Positions 33,603-39,581 of a stretch of DNA of 39,581 nt are shown here, piece by piece (the first letter of the stretch is position 1; each line of letters begins with the position of its first letter). This stretch comes from Clostridiales bacterium (GTDB lineage Bacteria; Bacillota_A; Clostridia; Oscillospirales; Oscillospiraceae), in the NCBI GenBank assembly GCA_019410105.1, contig DXTB01000006.1, positions 4,637-44,217 on the forward strand, written 5' to 3'. The position numbers and the translations under genes are program-made. Under the pieces are notes generated by a model. That model worked only from the letters and a program-made list of their open reading frames with translations. It was not told where the DNA came from and ran no database searches.

Positions 33603-35952
33603 GATACCTCAAAACAAATTTTTGATCCTGGACGGCGCTATGGGCACCGTTCTCCAGCAGCGGGGACTGTCTCCCCAAGGCCGGCCGGAGCTGCTGAATC
33701 TGACGGAGCCGGAGCTGCTGAATTCCGTCTATAAAGAGTACATCGCCGCCGGAAGCCAGGTGATTTATGCCAACACCTTTGGTGCCAACGGCTTAAAGCT
33801 GGCCAAGACGGGCCACAGTGTGGAGGAGGTCGTGGGTGCGGCCATCGCCGTGGCAAAGAAAGCGGCGGCCGGTACCGGGACCCTGGTGGCGCTGGATGTG
33901 GGCCCGCTTGGCGAGCTGTTGGAGCCTATGGGTACGCTGTCTTTTGAGCGGGCATATGACCTGTTCCGCGAAATGGCGGAAGCTGGTGCAAAGGCCGGCG
34001 CGGACTTAATCGTGGTGGAAACCATGACAGACCTGTACGAGGCCAAGGCTGCCCTGCTGGCGGCCAAGGAGGCCGCCCACCTGCCGGTGTTTGTCACCAT
34101 GTCCTTTGATGCCGGCGGCCGGACCTTCACCGGCTGTACGGTCGCCTCCATGGCCCGTACACTGGAGGGCCTGGGTGCGGACGCTATTGGACTGAACTGT
34201 TCGCTGGGGCCAGACCTGCTGGCGCCGCTGCTGAAAGAACTGTGTGAGAATACCCGCCTGCCGGTCATTGCCAAGCCTAACGCGGGCCTGCCGGACCCGG
34301 TGGATGGACACTATGATATGGGACCGGAGGACTTTGCCCAGGCTCTGCTGACCTGCGTGGAGGCTGGTATCTCCATCGTGGGCGGCTGTTGCGGTACATC
34401 CCCGGAATACATTCGTCGGCTGACGGCAGTTCTGGAAGGAAAAAAGCCCGTATCCCGGCACTATAACAACACCGGTCTTGTCTGTACCCCTGTGACACCC
34501 ATCCGACTGAATGGTGTGCGGGTGATTGGCGAGCGTATCAACCCCACCGGGAAAAAGCGTTTCCAGCAGGCGCTGCTGGAAAATGACCTGGACTATATCC
34601 TGGATGTGGGTGTCCAGCAGGAGGATGCCGGAGCGGACATCCTGGATGTGAACGTAGGCTTCCCCGGTGTGAATGAAGTGGTTATGCTGCCCAGAGTGGT
34701 AAAGAAGCTGCAAAGCGCGATCGCTGTGCCGCTTCAGCTCGATTCCTCCAACCAGGACGCACTGGAGGCAGGGCTGCGGGTCTATAACGGCAAGGCTGCG
34801 GTTAACTCTGTCAACGGAGAGCCGGAGGTTCTGGAGCGTGTGCTGCCTATTGTGAAGAAGTACGGCGCGTCCGTGGTGGGTCTGACGCTGGATAAAAACG
34901 GCATCCCCAAAACAGCGGAAGAGCGGGTAGCCATCGCCCGCCGCATTCTGCAGGCTGCTTTGGACCACGGCATCCCCAGAGAGGATGTGTGGATTGACTG
35001 CCTGACCCTGACGGTCTCGGCCCAGCAGGAGCAGGCTGCGGAGACGTTGAAAGCGGTGCGGACCATCCGGGAGGAGCTGGGGCTGCAGGTGGTGCTGGGC
35101 GTGTCCAACATCTCCTTTGGCCTGCCCAACCGCAAGCTGATCACGCAGAACTTTTTGATTCAGGCCATGCATGCCGGGCTGACTCTGCCCATCATCAACC
35201 CAAATCAAACGGAGATGATGGACGCGGTGGCGGCGTACCGTGTACTCTCCGGAGAGGATCGGGAGTGCCGAGCCTATGTTGCCCGTTTCGCGGCGGAGTC
35301 CCCTGCCGTGCAGGCAGCGCCGAAGGCGGATGCCCTGACGTTGGGCGATGCGGTCATCCGTGGGTTGAAGGCCGATGCCGGAAAGCTGGCTGCCAAAGCG
35401 CTGGAGACCGAGGATGAGCTGTCTCTGGTAGAAAACCACCTGATCCCCGCACTGGACAAGGTGGGAGAGGACTATGACAAGGGTACGGCATTCCTGCCCC
35501 AGCTGCTCAGCGCCGCCCAGGCGGCACAGGCAGTATTCGAGGTCATCCGGAGCTCTATCGCCGCCAAGGGCGGTGTGCCCGTGAAGAAGGGAAAACTCAT
35601 CGTTGCCACTGTGCAGGGCGACATTCATGACATTGGCAAAAATATTGTGAAAACCGTACTGGGAAATTACGGCTACGAGGTGTTGGATCTGGGCCGGGAT
35701 GTGCCGCCGGAGACCATCCTGCGGACGGTTCAGGAGCAGGGGGTGCGCCTGGTGGGCCTGTCCGCCCTGATGACCACCACACTGCCCGCCATGGAAAAGA
35801 CCATCCGGTTGCTGCACACTATGGAGGAGCCCCCGGTCATCTTTGTGGGCGGCGCGGTGGTGACGCCGGAATACGCCAAACAAATGAATGCGGACTACTA
35901 CGCCAAGGATGCCCACCAGTCGGTGGAGATCACCAGAAAGGTCATGGGATGA
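33592..35952 (+). CDS. metH: Cobalamin-dependent methionine synthase, core (no activation domain)
   Basis: 786 residues. The homocysteine-binding domain (about 5-285) has zinc ligands Cys203, Cys266 and Cys267 (GLNCS, GGCCGT). A pterin/methyltetrahydrofolate domain follows (about 300-570, IGERINPTGKKRFQQALL at its start), then a cobalamin cap and a B12-binding domain (about 590-786) with the GDIHDIGKN signature, His679 being the lower cobalt ligand. It transfers methyl from methyl-H4folate to homocysteine. The usual fourth (activation) domain is missing and supplied by the preceding gene. The GTG at 33592 is chosen for GGAGG 8 bases upstream; an earlier ATG in frame lies deep in the upstream gene. 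Confidence 0.95.
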   Translation: MGIEIPQNKFLILDGAMGTVLQQRGLSPQGRPELLNLTEPELLNSVYKEYIAAGSQVIYANTFGANGLKLAKTGHSVEEVVGAAIAVAKKAAAGTGTLVALDVGPLGELLEPMGTLSFERAYDLFREMAEAGAKAGADLIVVETMTDLYEAKAALLAAKEAAHLPVFVTMSFDAGGRTFTGCTVASMARTLEGLGADAIGLNCSLGPDLLAPLLKELCENTRLPVIAKPNAGLPDPVDGHYDMGPEDFAQALLTCVEAGISIVGGCCGTSPEYIRRLTAVLEGKKPVSRHYNNTGLVCTPVTPIRLNGVRVIGERINPTGKKRFQQALLENDLDYILDVGVQQEDAGADILDVNVGFPGVNEVVMLPRVVKKLQSAIAVPLQLDSSNQDALEAGLRVYNGKAAVNSVNGEPEVLERVLPIVKKYGASVVGLTLDKNGIPKTAEERVAIARRILQAALDHGIPREDVWIDCLTLTVSAQQEQAAETLKAVRTIREELGLQVVLGVSNISFGLPNRKLITQNFLIQAMHAGLTLPIINPNQTEMMDAVAAYRVLSGEDRECRAYVARFAAESPAVQAAPKADALTLGDAVIRGLKADAGKLAAKALETEDELSLVENHLIPALDKVGEDYDKGTAFLPQLLSAAQAAQAVFEVIRSSIAAKGGVPVKKGKLIVATVQGDIHDIGKNIVKTVLGNYGYEVLDLGRDVPPETILRTVQEQGVRLVGLSALMTTTLPAMEKTIRLLHTMEEPPVIFVGGAVVTPEYAKQMNADYYAKDAHQSVEITRKVMG

Positions 35953-37727
35953 TGGATATCCGCACCTATTTATCGCAGGGAAAGCCATTGCTGTTTGACG
36001 GGGCTATGGGCACTTATTTCGCCGCCCATCCGGGCCGGGCTGAGGAACGCTGTGAACGGGCCAACCTGACCCGCCCGGAGGAAATTCTGCGCATCCACCG
36101 CGCTTATTTGCAGGCCGGCTGCCGGGCCATCAAGACCAATACCTTTGCCATCAGTGGAGATCTCTCCGATGGGAACGATGAAACCGCCTGCGACATCGTA
36201 AATGCGGCCTGCCACCTGGCACGGCAAGCCGCTCAACCCTATGGGGCTTATGTATTTGCAGATCTGGGCCCCGCGCCCCGTGACCACAGCCGCGCCCCGG
36301 CAGATCTATACCAGACGCAGGCGCAGTGGTTTCTGGAACAGGGGGTGACCCATTTTTTGGTGGAAACGCTGTCTGGTGACGAGGGGCTCCCGGAATTGGC
36401 TGGTTGGTTGAAGGAAAAAAATCCGGATGCGTTTCTTATGGTTTCCTTTGCCGTGGACCATAGTGGGATGACCAGCGCCGGACGTTTGGGCAGCGAGCTG
36501 TATCGCTTTGCATCGGAACTGGCTGGGGTGGATGCAGTGGGCTTTAACTGTGTTTCTGGCCCCCGCCATTTGCTGAAATACATTCAGACCCTGGAGCTGA
36601 GCGATAAGCCTCTGACTGTCATGCCCAACGCCGGTTACCCCACCGTGCTGGGCCGCCGCACGGTATTCGGCGGTCAGCCTGACTACTTTGCAGGGCAGAT
36701 TGCACAAATCGTTCAGGCTGGCGCCTCCATCGTAGGCGGCTGCTGCGGTACTACGCCGGAACATATTGCCCAGACGGCGCAGGCTTTGAAAGAGCCGCTT
36801 CCTAAGTGCACCGTTTCTGCTCCGAAAAAGCTGCTCAAACCTGCGGCCAATGCGTCCAACTCCCTTTGGGAGAAGTTGGAGGCGGGTAAGCGTGTCATTG
36901 CCGTGGAACTGGACCCACCCGTAGATGACGACAGCGCGGGCTTTTGGGAGGGGGTGCAGGCCTTGCGGGGCTCGGGGGCCGATGCGGTGACGATCGCAGA
37001 TTGTCCCATCGGTCGCCCACGGGCGGACAGCAGCCTGTTGGCCTGTAAAATCAAGCGGGATATTGGTATAGAGCCGTTGCCCCATATGACCTGCCGTGAC
37101 CGCAATCTGAATGCTACCAAGGCTCTGCTTTTGGGCTTGTCCATGGAAGGGGTACACAATGTGCTGGTGGTCACCGGCGACCCTATCCCTACCGAGGATC
37201 GGAACGAAGTCAAAAGCGTATTCAATTTCAACTCCCGCAAGCTGGCCCGCTTTGTCCATATGCTGAATGAAAATACCCTGCGTACCCCCTTTCGTATCTA
37301 TGGCGCTCTGAATCTGAACGCCCGCAATTTTGATGTGGAACTGCGGCGGGCACAGGAGAAAGAGGCATGTGGTGTTTCCGGCTTTCTGACACAGCCGGTG
37401 TTGTCCGCCGAGGCGCTGGACAACCTGAAATTGGCACACAAGACTCTGCGGGGCAAGATTCTGGGCGGGATATTCCCCGTGGTGAGCCACCGAAACGCCT
37501 GTTTTCTGAACAATGAGATTTCAGGCATGCGGGTGTGCGATGAGATCATTCATTTATATGAGGGGAAGGACCGTGATGCAGCGGAAGCTCTGGCGGTCAC
37601 CGTTTCGACGGCGATTGCCAAAGAGATCTTCCCCTACACCGACGGTTATTACCTCATGACCCCGTTCCGCCGGGTGGCGCTGATGGAGCATATTATTCAA
37701 AATATTCAGCAATCGCACATTTCATAA
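35949..37727 (+). CDS. Homocysteine S-methyltransferase / methylenetetrahydrofolate reductase fusion (YitJ-like)
   Basis: 592 residues. The N-terminal half (about 1-290) is a homocysteine methyltransferase domain with zinc cysteines Cys201 (GFNCVSG) and Cys265/Cys266 (GGCCGT). The C-terminal half (about 305-590) is MTHFR: VIAVELDPPVDDD at its start, then PHMTCRDRN and VLVVTGDPI around the FAD. This matches the arrangement of Bacillus YitJ. The MTHFR half would make the methyl-H4folate used by MetH; the acceptor role of the first half is less clear. ATG at 35949 overlaps the metH stop by 4 bases (ATGATG context); the next Met is equally possible. Confidence 0.93.
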   Translation: MMDIRTYLSQGKPLLFDGAMGTYFAAHPGRAEERCERANLTRPEEILRIHRAYLQAGCRAIKTNTFAISGDLSDGNDETACDIVNAACHLARQAAQPYGAYVFADLGPAPRDHSRAPADLYQTQAQWFLEQGVTHFLVETLSGDEGLPELAGWLKEKNPDAFLMVSFAVDHSGMTSAGRLGSELYRFASELAGVDAVGFNCVSGPRHLLKYIQTLELSDKPLTVMPNAGYPTVLGRRTVFGGQPDYFAGQIAQIVQAGASIVGGCCGTTPEHIAQTAQALKEPLPKCTVSAPKKLLKPAANASNSLWEKLEAGKRVIAVELDPPVDDDSAGFWEGVQALRGSGADAVTIADCPIGRPRADSSLLACKIKRDIGIEPLPHMTCRDRNLNATKALLLGLSMEGVHNVLVVTGDPIPTEDRNEVKSVFNFNSRKLARFVHMLNENTLRTPFRIYGALNLNARNFDVELRRAQEKEACGVSGFLTQPVLSAEALDNLKLAHKTLRGKILGGIFPVVSHRNACFLNNEISGMRVCDEIIHLYEGKDRDAAEALAVTVSTAIAKEIFPYTDGYYLMTPFRRVALMEHIIQNIQQSHIS

Positions 37728-37736
37728 GCAAGGGAA

Positions 37737-37767
37737 AGGGGCCATTCGTGTGAATGGCTCCTTTTTT
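37737..37767 (+). terminator. Terminator of the methionine synthase operon
   Basis: AGGGGCCATTC (37737-37747) pairs with GAATGGCTCCT (37752-37762) with one G-T wobble, loop GTGT, followed by six T. Confidence 0.88.
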
Positions 37768-37826
37768 GCTCTGGTCGGTTCTTTAACAGGTCTTTATACC
37801 AGATCAATCAATAATGAAATTACCTA

Positions 37827-37858
37827 TTGACATCATAGGAAATAGGTGGTAGTATAAT
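37827..37858 (+). promoter_or_regulatory. Predicted promoter of the metY leader
   Basis: TTGACA (37827-37832) followed at 17 bases by TAGTAT (37850-37855); a perfect TATAAT at 37853-37858 would need a 20-base spacer. An inverted repeat ACCTATT/AATAGGT (37822-37828 and 37841-37847) flanks the -35 box. About 266 bases separate this promoter from the metY start, leaving a long leader. Confidence 0.55.
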
Positions 37859-37902
37859 CCCATAAACCAACTGAGTAAATTGGTTTTATAGGGGCGTGCA
37901 AA

Positions 37903-38025
37903 ATGAGCAATCTGTTTCAACAACTGTTGCGCAGCAATTTCCGCTGTGGACGAATGCTGAACTCCCGGGCACTGGATTTGGCCGGGTGGATCGGTATGTC
38001 CTCCACTCACTTTGTTGTGATTTAA
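37903..38025 (+). CDS. Possible 40-residue leader peptide upstream of metY
   Basis: ATG at 37903, stop TAA at 38023-38025, with AGGGG 8 bases upstream. The peptide starts MSNLFQQLLRSNFRCGRM and ends HFVVI. Its Cys and Met codons (residues 15 and 18) lie just before the CTCCCGG segment that can act as antiterminator. A ribosome slowed there could steer RNA folding, but the peptide is not rich in Met or Cys overall. It could equally be a chance frame over a structured RNA. No known family recognised. Confidence 0.35.
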   Translation: MSNLFQQLLRSNFRCGRMLNSRALDLAGWIGMSSTHFVVI

Positions 38026-38055
38026 TAAGATCATTACATGGCCATATCTCTTTGT

Positions 38056-38085
38056 CCGGGAGCGAATAACGCCCCGGTCTTTTTG
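38056..38085 (+). terminator. Intrinsic terminator inside the metY leader
   Basis: CCGGG-A-GCG (38056-38064) pairs with CGC-CCCGG (38070-38077) with one bulged A, loop AATAA, followed by TCTTTTTG. It ends 40 bases before the metY ATG, after no complete gene, so it must act on the leader transcript. Confidence 0.78.
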
Positions 38086-38124
38086 TATCTAAAATCAAAC
38101 TATAAACTGAAAGAGGTATAAACC

Positions 38125-39414
38125 ATGAATAACAATTATAAGTTTGAAACCCTGCAGCTTCACGTTGGTCAGGAACAGCCCGATCCCGCTACGGATTCCC
38201 GTGCAGTACCGATTTACCAGACCACTTCCTATGTCTTCCGCAACTGCGCCCATGCGGCGGCCCGCTTCGGGCTGACGGATGCCGGTAATATTTATGGCCG
38301 CCTGACCAACTCTACGCAGGATGTGCTGGAAAAGCGCCTCGCAGCATTGGAGGGTGGCGTGGCGGCTCTGGCTACCGCTTCTGGTGCCGCCGCCATCTCC
38401 TATACCATTCAGGCGCTGGCCCAGGCTGGCGACCACATCGTGGCGCAGAAGACCATTTACGGCGGCAGCTACAACCTGTTGGCCCACACCCTGCCCCAGT
38501 TCGGTGTCTCCACTACCTTCGTCAACTCTCATGATCTTACAGAAGTGGAAAATGCCATTCAGGATAACACCAAGGCAATTTATCTGGAGACTCTGGGCAA
38601 CCCCAACTCTGACATTCCAGACATCGACGCCATTGCAGCCATCGCCCACAGGCACGGTCTGCCTCTGGTCATCGACAATACCTTCGGCACGCCCTATCTG
38701 GTCCGCCCTATTGAGCACGGCGCTGATATTGTGCTCCACTCCGCCACCAAGTTCATCGGCGGCCACGGCACCACACTGGGCGGCATCATCGTGGACTCCG
38801 GCAAGTTCGACTGGAAGGCCAACGGCAAGTACGCGCCCATTGCAAACCCCAATCCCAGCTACCACGGTGTCAGCTTTGTGGACGCTGTCGGTCCCGCCGC
38901 TTTTGTTACTTACATTCGGGCCATCCTGCTGCGGGATACCGGCGCCGCCATCTCTCCCTTCAACGCCTTCCTGCTGCTGCAGGGTGTGGAGACCCTGTCT
39001 CTTCGTCTGGACCGCCACACAGAGAACACCAAGAAGGTCGTGGAGTTCCTCGCAAACCATCCCAAGGTGGAGCATGTGAACCATCCCTCCCTGCCCGAGC
39101 ATCCCGACCACGCTCTGTATGAGAAGTATTTTGCCAACGGCGGCGGCTCCATCTTCACCTTTGAAATCAAGGGTGGTCAGGAGGAAGCCCACAAGTTTAT
39201 CGACAGTTTGGAAATCTTTTCCCTGCTGGCAAACGTGGCCGACGTGAAGTCCCTGGTGATCCATCCGGCCACCACCACCCACAGCCAGCTTTCTGCTGAG
39301 GAGCTGCTCGACCAGGGCATCAAGCCCAACACCATCCGCCTCTCTATCGGCACCGAGCATATTGATGACATCATTGCCGACCTGGAAAAGGGCTTTGCCG
39401 CTGTGAAATGCTGA
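38125..39414 (+). CDS. metY: O-acetylhomoserine sulfhydrylase
   Basis: A 429-residue PLP enzyme of the Cys/Met metabolism family. FETLQLHVGQEQPDPATDSR at the start, GRLTNSTQDVLEKRLAALEGG, and SATKFIGGHGTT with the PLP lysine at Lys209 identify it. The length and the C-terminal SLLANVADVKSLVIHPATTTHSQL fit MetY (near 430 residues) rather than MetB/MetC (near 390). It makes homocysteine from O-acetylhomoserine and sulfide, feeding the MetH operon just upstream. RBS AAGAGG before the ATG. Expression is probably controlled by the leader terminator at 38056-38085. Confidence 0.93.
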   Translation: MNNNYKFETLQLHVGQEQPDPATDSRAVPIYQTTSYVFRNCAHAAARFGLTDAGNIYGRLTNSTQDVLEKRLAALEGGVAALATASGAAAISYTIQALAQAGDHIVAQKTIYGGSYNLLAHTLPQFGVSTTFVNSHDLTEVENAIQDNTKAIYLETLGNPNSDIPDIDAIAAIAHRHGLPLVIDNTFGTPYLVRPIEHGADIVLHSATKFIGGHGTTLGGIIVDSGKFDWKANGKYAPIANPNPSYHGVSFVDAVGPAAFVTYIRAILLRDTGAAISPFNAFLLLQGVETLSLRLDRHTENTKKVVEFLANHPKVEHVNHPSLPEHPDHALYEKYFANGGGSIFTFEIKGGQEEAHKFIDSLEIFSLLANVADVKSLVIHPATTTHSQLSAEELLDQGIKPNTIRLSIGTEHIDDIIADLEKGFAAVKC

Positions 39415-39464
39415 TTGCAAATTTGAAGTAAAGCACAATTTTATGTTTGGAAAGGATTTTGACT

Positions 39465-39542
39465 ATGATGCGTATGTGTCAAATTATGCACTGTTATAAA
39501 AATCGAATCATTTCCATACCTCGCCTGCGTTTGATACGATAG
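39465..39542 (+). CDS. Possible Met/Cys-rich leader peptide (25 residues)
   Basis: ATG at 39465 with AAAGGA upstream, stop TAG at 39540-39542. The first ten residues, MMRMCQIMHC, contain four Met and two Cys; the rest is basic and hydrophobic. Inverted repeats AAAGCACA (39430-39437) and TGTGCTTT (39545-39552) bracket it. Its place behind metY and its composition suggest a leader peptide for a sulfur amino-acid gene beyond the window edge. The frame is too short to be proven by sequence alone. Confidence 0.4.
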   Translation: MMRMCQIMHCYKNRIISIPRLRLIR

Positions 39543-39581
39543 GCTGTGCTTTGTGTGCAATTAAGCGGGGTATCCATGAGA

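Larger units (their letters stand above)
37859..38090 (+). promoter_or_regulatory. Structured metY leader with alternative terminator/antiterminator pairing
   Basis: A hairpin at about 37859-37892 (ATAAACCAA with TTGGTTTTAT) ends in the AGGGG that would serve as ribosome site for the small frame at 37903. CTCCCGG (37962-37968) can pair locally, CCCGG with CCGGG at 37982-37986. It can instead pair with CCGGGAG (38056-38062), the 5' arm of the terminator at 38056-38085. These pairings exclude each other, the layout of a transcriptional riboswitch or attenuator. I see no S-box, T-box or B12-box consensus, so the signal is unknown. Confidence 0.55.

Noticed and set aside
34006..35988. A 660-codon frame opposite metH
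   Set aside because: Antisense of a well-supported gene, His/Gln-rich without domains or ribosome site.
37982..37995. T-box-like GGGTGGATCGGT in the metY leader
   Set aside because: It only partly fits the T-box AGGGTGGNACC core, there is no Stem I with specifier loop upstream, and TGGA would not match the ACCA end of tRNA-Met.
37859..38090. SAM-I (S-box) or cobalamin riboswitch before metY
   Set aside because: Neither the GAGGGA...GGCCC core of S-box RNAs nor the GCCACTG/B12-box words are present.
39576..39581. ATG AGA at the right edge as the start of another gene
   Set aside because: Only two codons are visible and the upstream GCGGGG is a weak ribosome site; nothing can be supported.

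Overview
The window reads as chromosomal DNA from a high-GC anaerobic member of the Clostridia, most likely an Oscillospiraceae-type gut bacterium (Flavonifractor / Pseudoflavonifractor / Intestinimonas / Lawsonibacter neighbourhood). The clues are lipoprotein-type ABC binding proteins, Gram-positive AGGAGG ribosome sites with frequent GTG and TTG starts, sigma-A-like promoters, a membrane pyrophosphatase, a flavodiiron protein and a cobalamin-dependent methionine synthase whose reactivation domain is a separate gene. This assignment is inferred from gene content and style; no 16S gene or other taxonomic marker is present. No tRNA, rRNA, CRISPR array, insertion sequence or phage gene was seen.

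Layout. 1-3111: the end of an iron/cobalamin-type ABC importer (FecCD permease, an ATPase fused to a methyltransferase, and a binding lipoprotein). 3200-3964: a short-chain dehydrogenase. 4004-5542 (-): a secreted cell-wall amidase. 5740-7986: an aconitase-superfamily hydratase, then paired palindromes and an unrecognised membrane protein (8112-8957). 9059-11552: a zinc-type ABC importer (znuA-znuC-znuB order) with a striking dyad over its transcription start. 11600-15217 (-): an Rrf2 regulator, an acyl-CoA dehydrogenase/ETF-alpha/rubredoxin fusion, and a flavodiiron protein. 15359-20460 (-): a K+-dependent-type membrane pyrophosphatase and a TrkA-TrkH potassium uptake pair. 20611-21312 (-): an exported protein of unknown function. 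21488-22261: uridine phosphorylase. 22339-24865 (-): an ArsR/SmtB regulator, a metal-binding domain protein and a Zn/Cd P-type ATPase. 25014-26345: a NimA-like flavin oxidase and an EamA transporter. 26392-32587 (-): a TetR regulator, an RND/MMPL exporter and a large GLUG-repeat surface protein. 32943-39414: a methionine block (MetH reactivation protein, MetH core, homocysteine methyltransferase/MTHFR fusion, MetY), followed by a small leader-peptide-like reading frame at the right edge.

The most interesting unit is 11600-15280. One polypeptide joins an acyl-CoA dehydrogenase, the FAD domain of ETF-alpha and a rubredoxin. It is followed 21 bases later by a flavodiiron protein, whose known electron donor is rubredoxin. 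A cysteine-containing Rrf2 regulator sits upstream. The Rrf2 promoter and the fusion-gene promoter share a 17-bp palindrome (14/17 identical) over the -35 box and spacer. This suggests a self-contained, self-regulated pathway sending acyl-CoA electrons to O2 or NO.

A second regulatory highlight is the metY leader (37859-38124). It has an untracked 40-codon reading frame, a complete intrinsic terminator, and an upstream segment able to pair with the terminator's 5' arm. It matches no riboswitch class that I recognise. Metal handling is also prominent (zinc import, Zn/Cd export, iron/corrinoid import), and potassium import lies beside a pyrophosphatase of the K+-dependent type.
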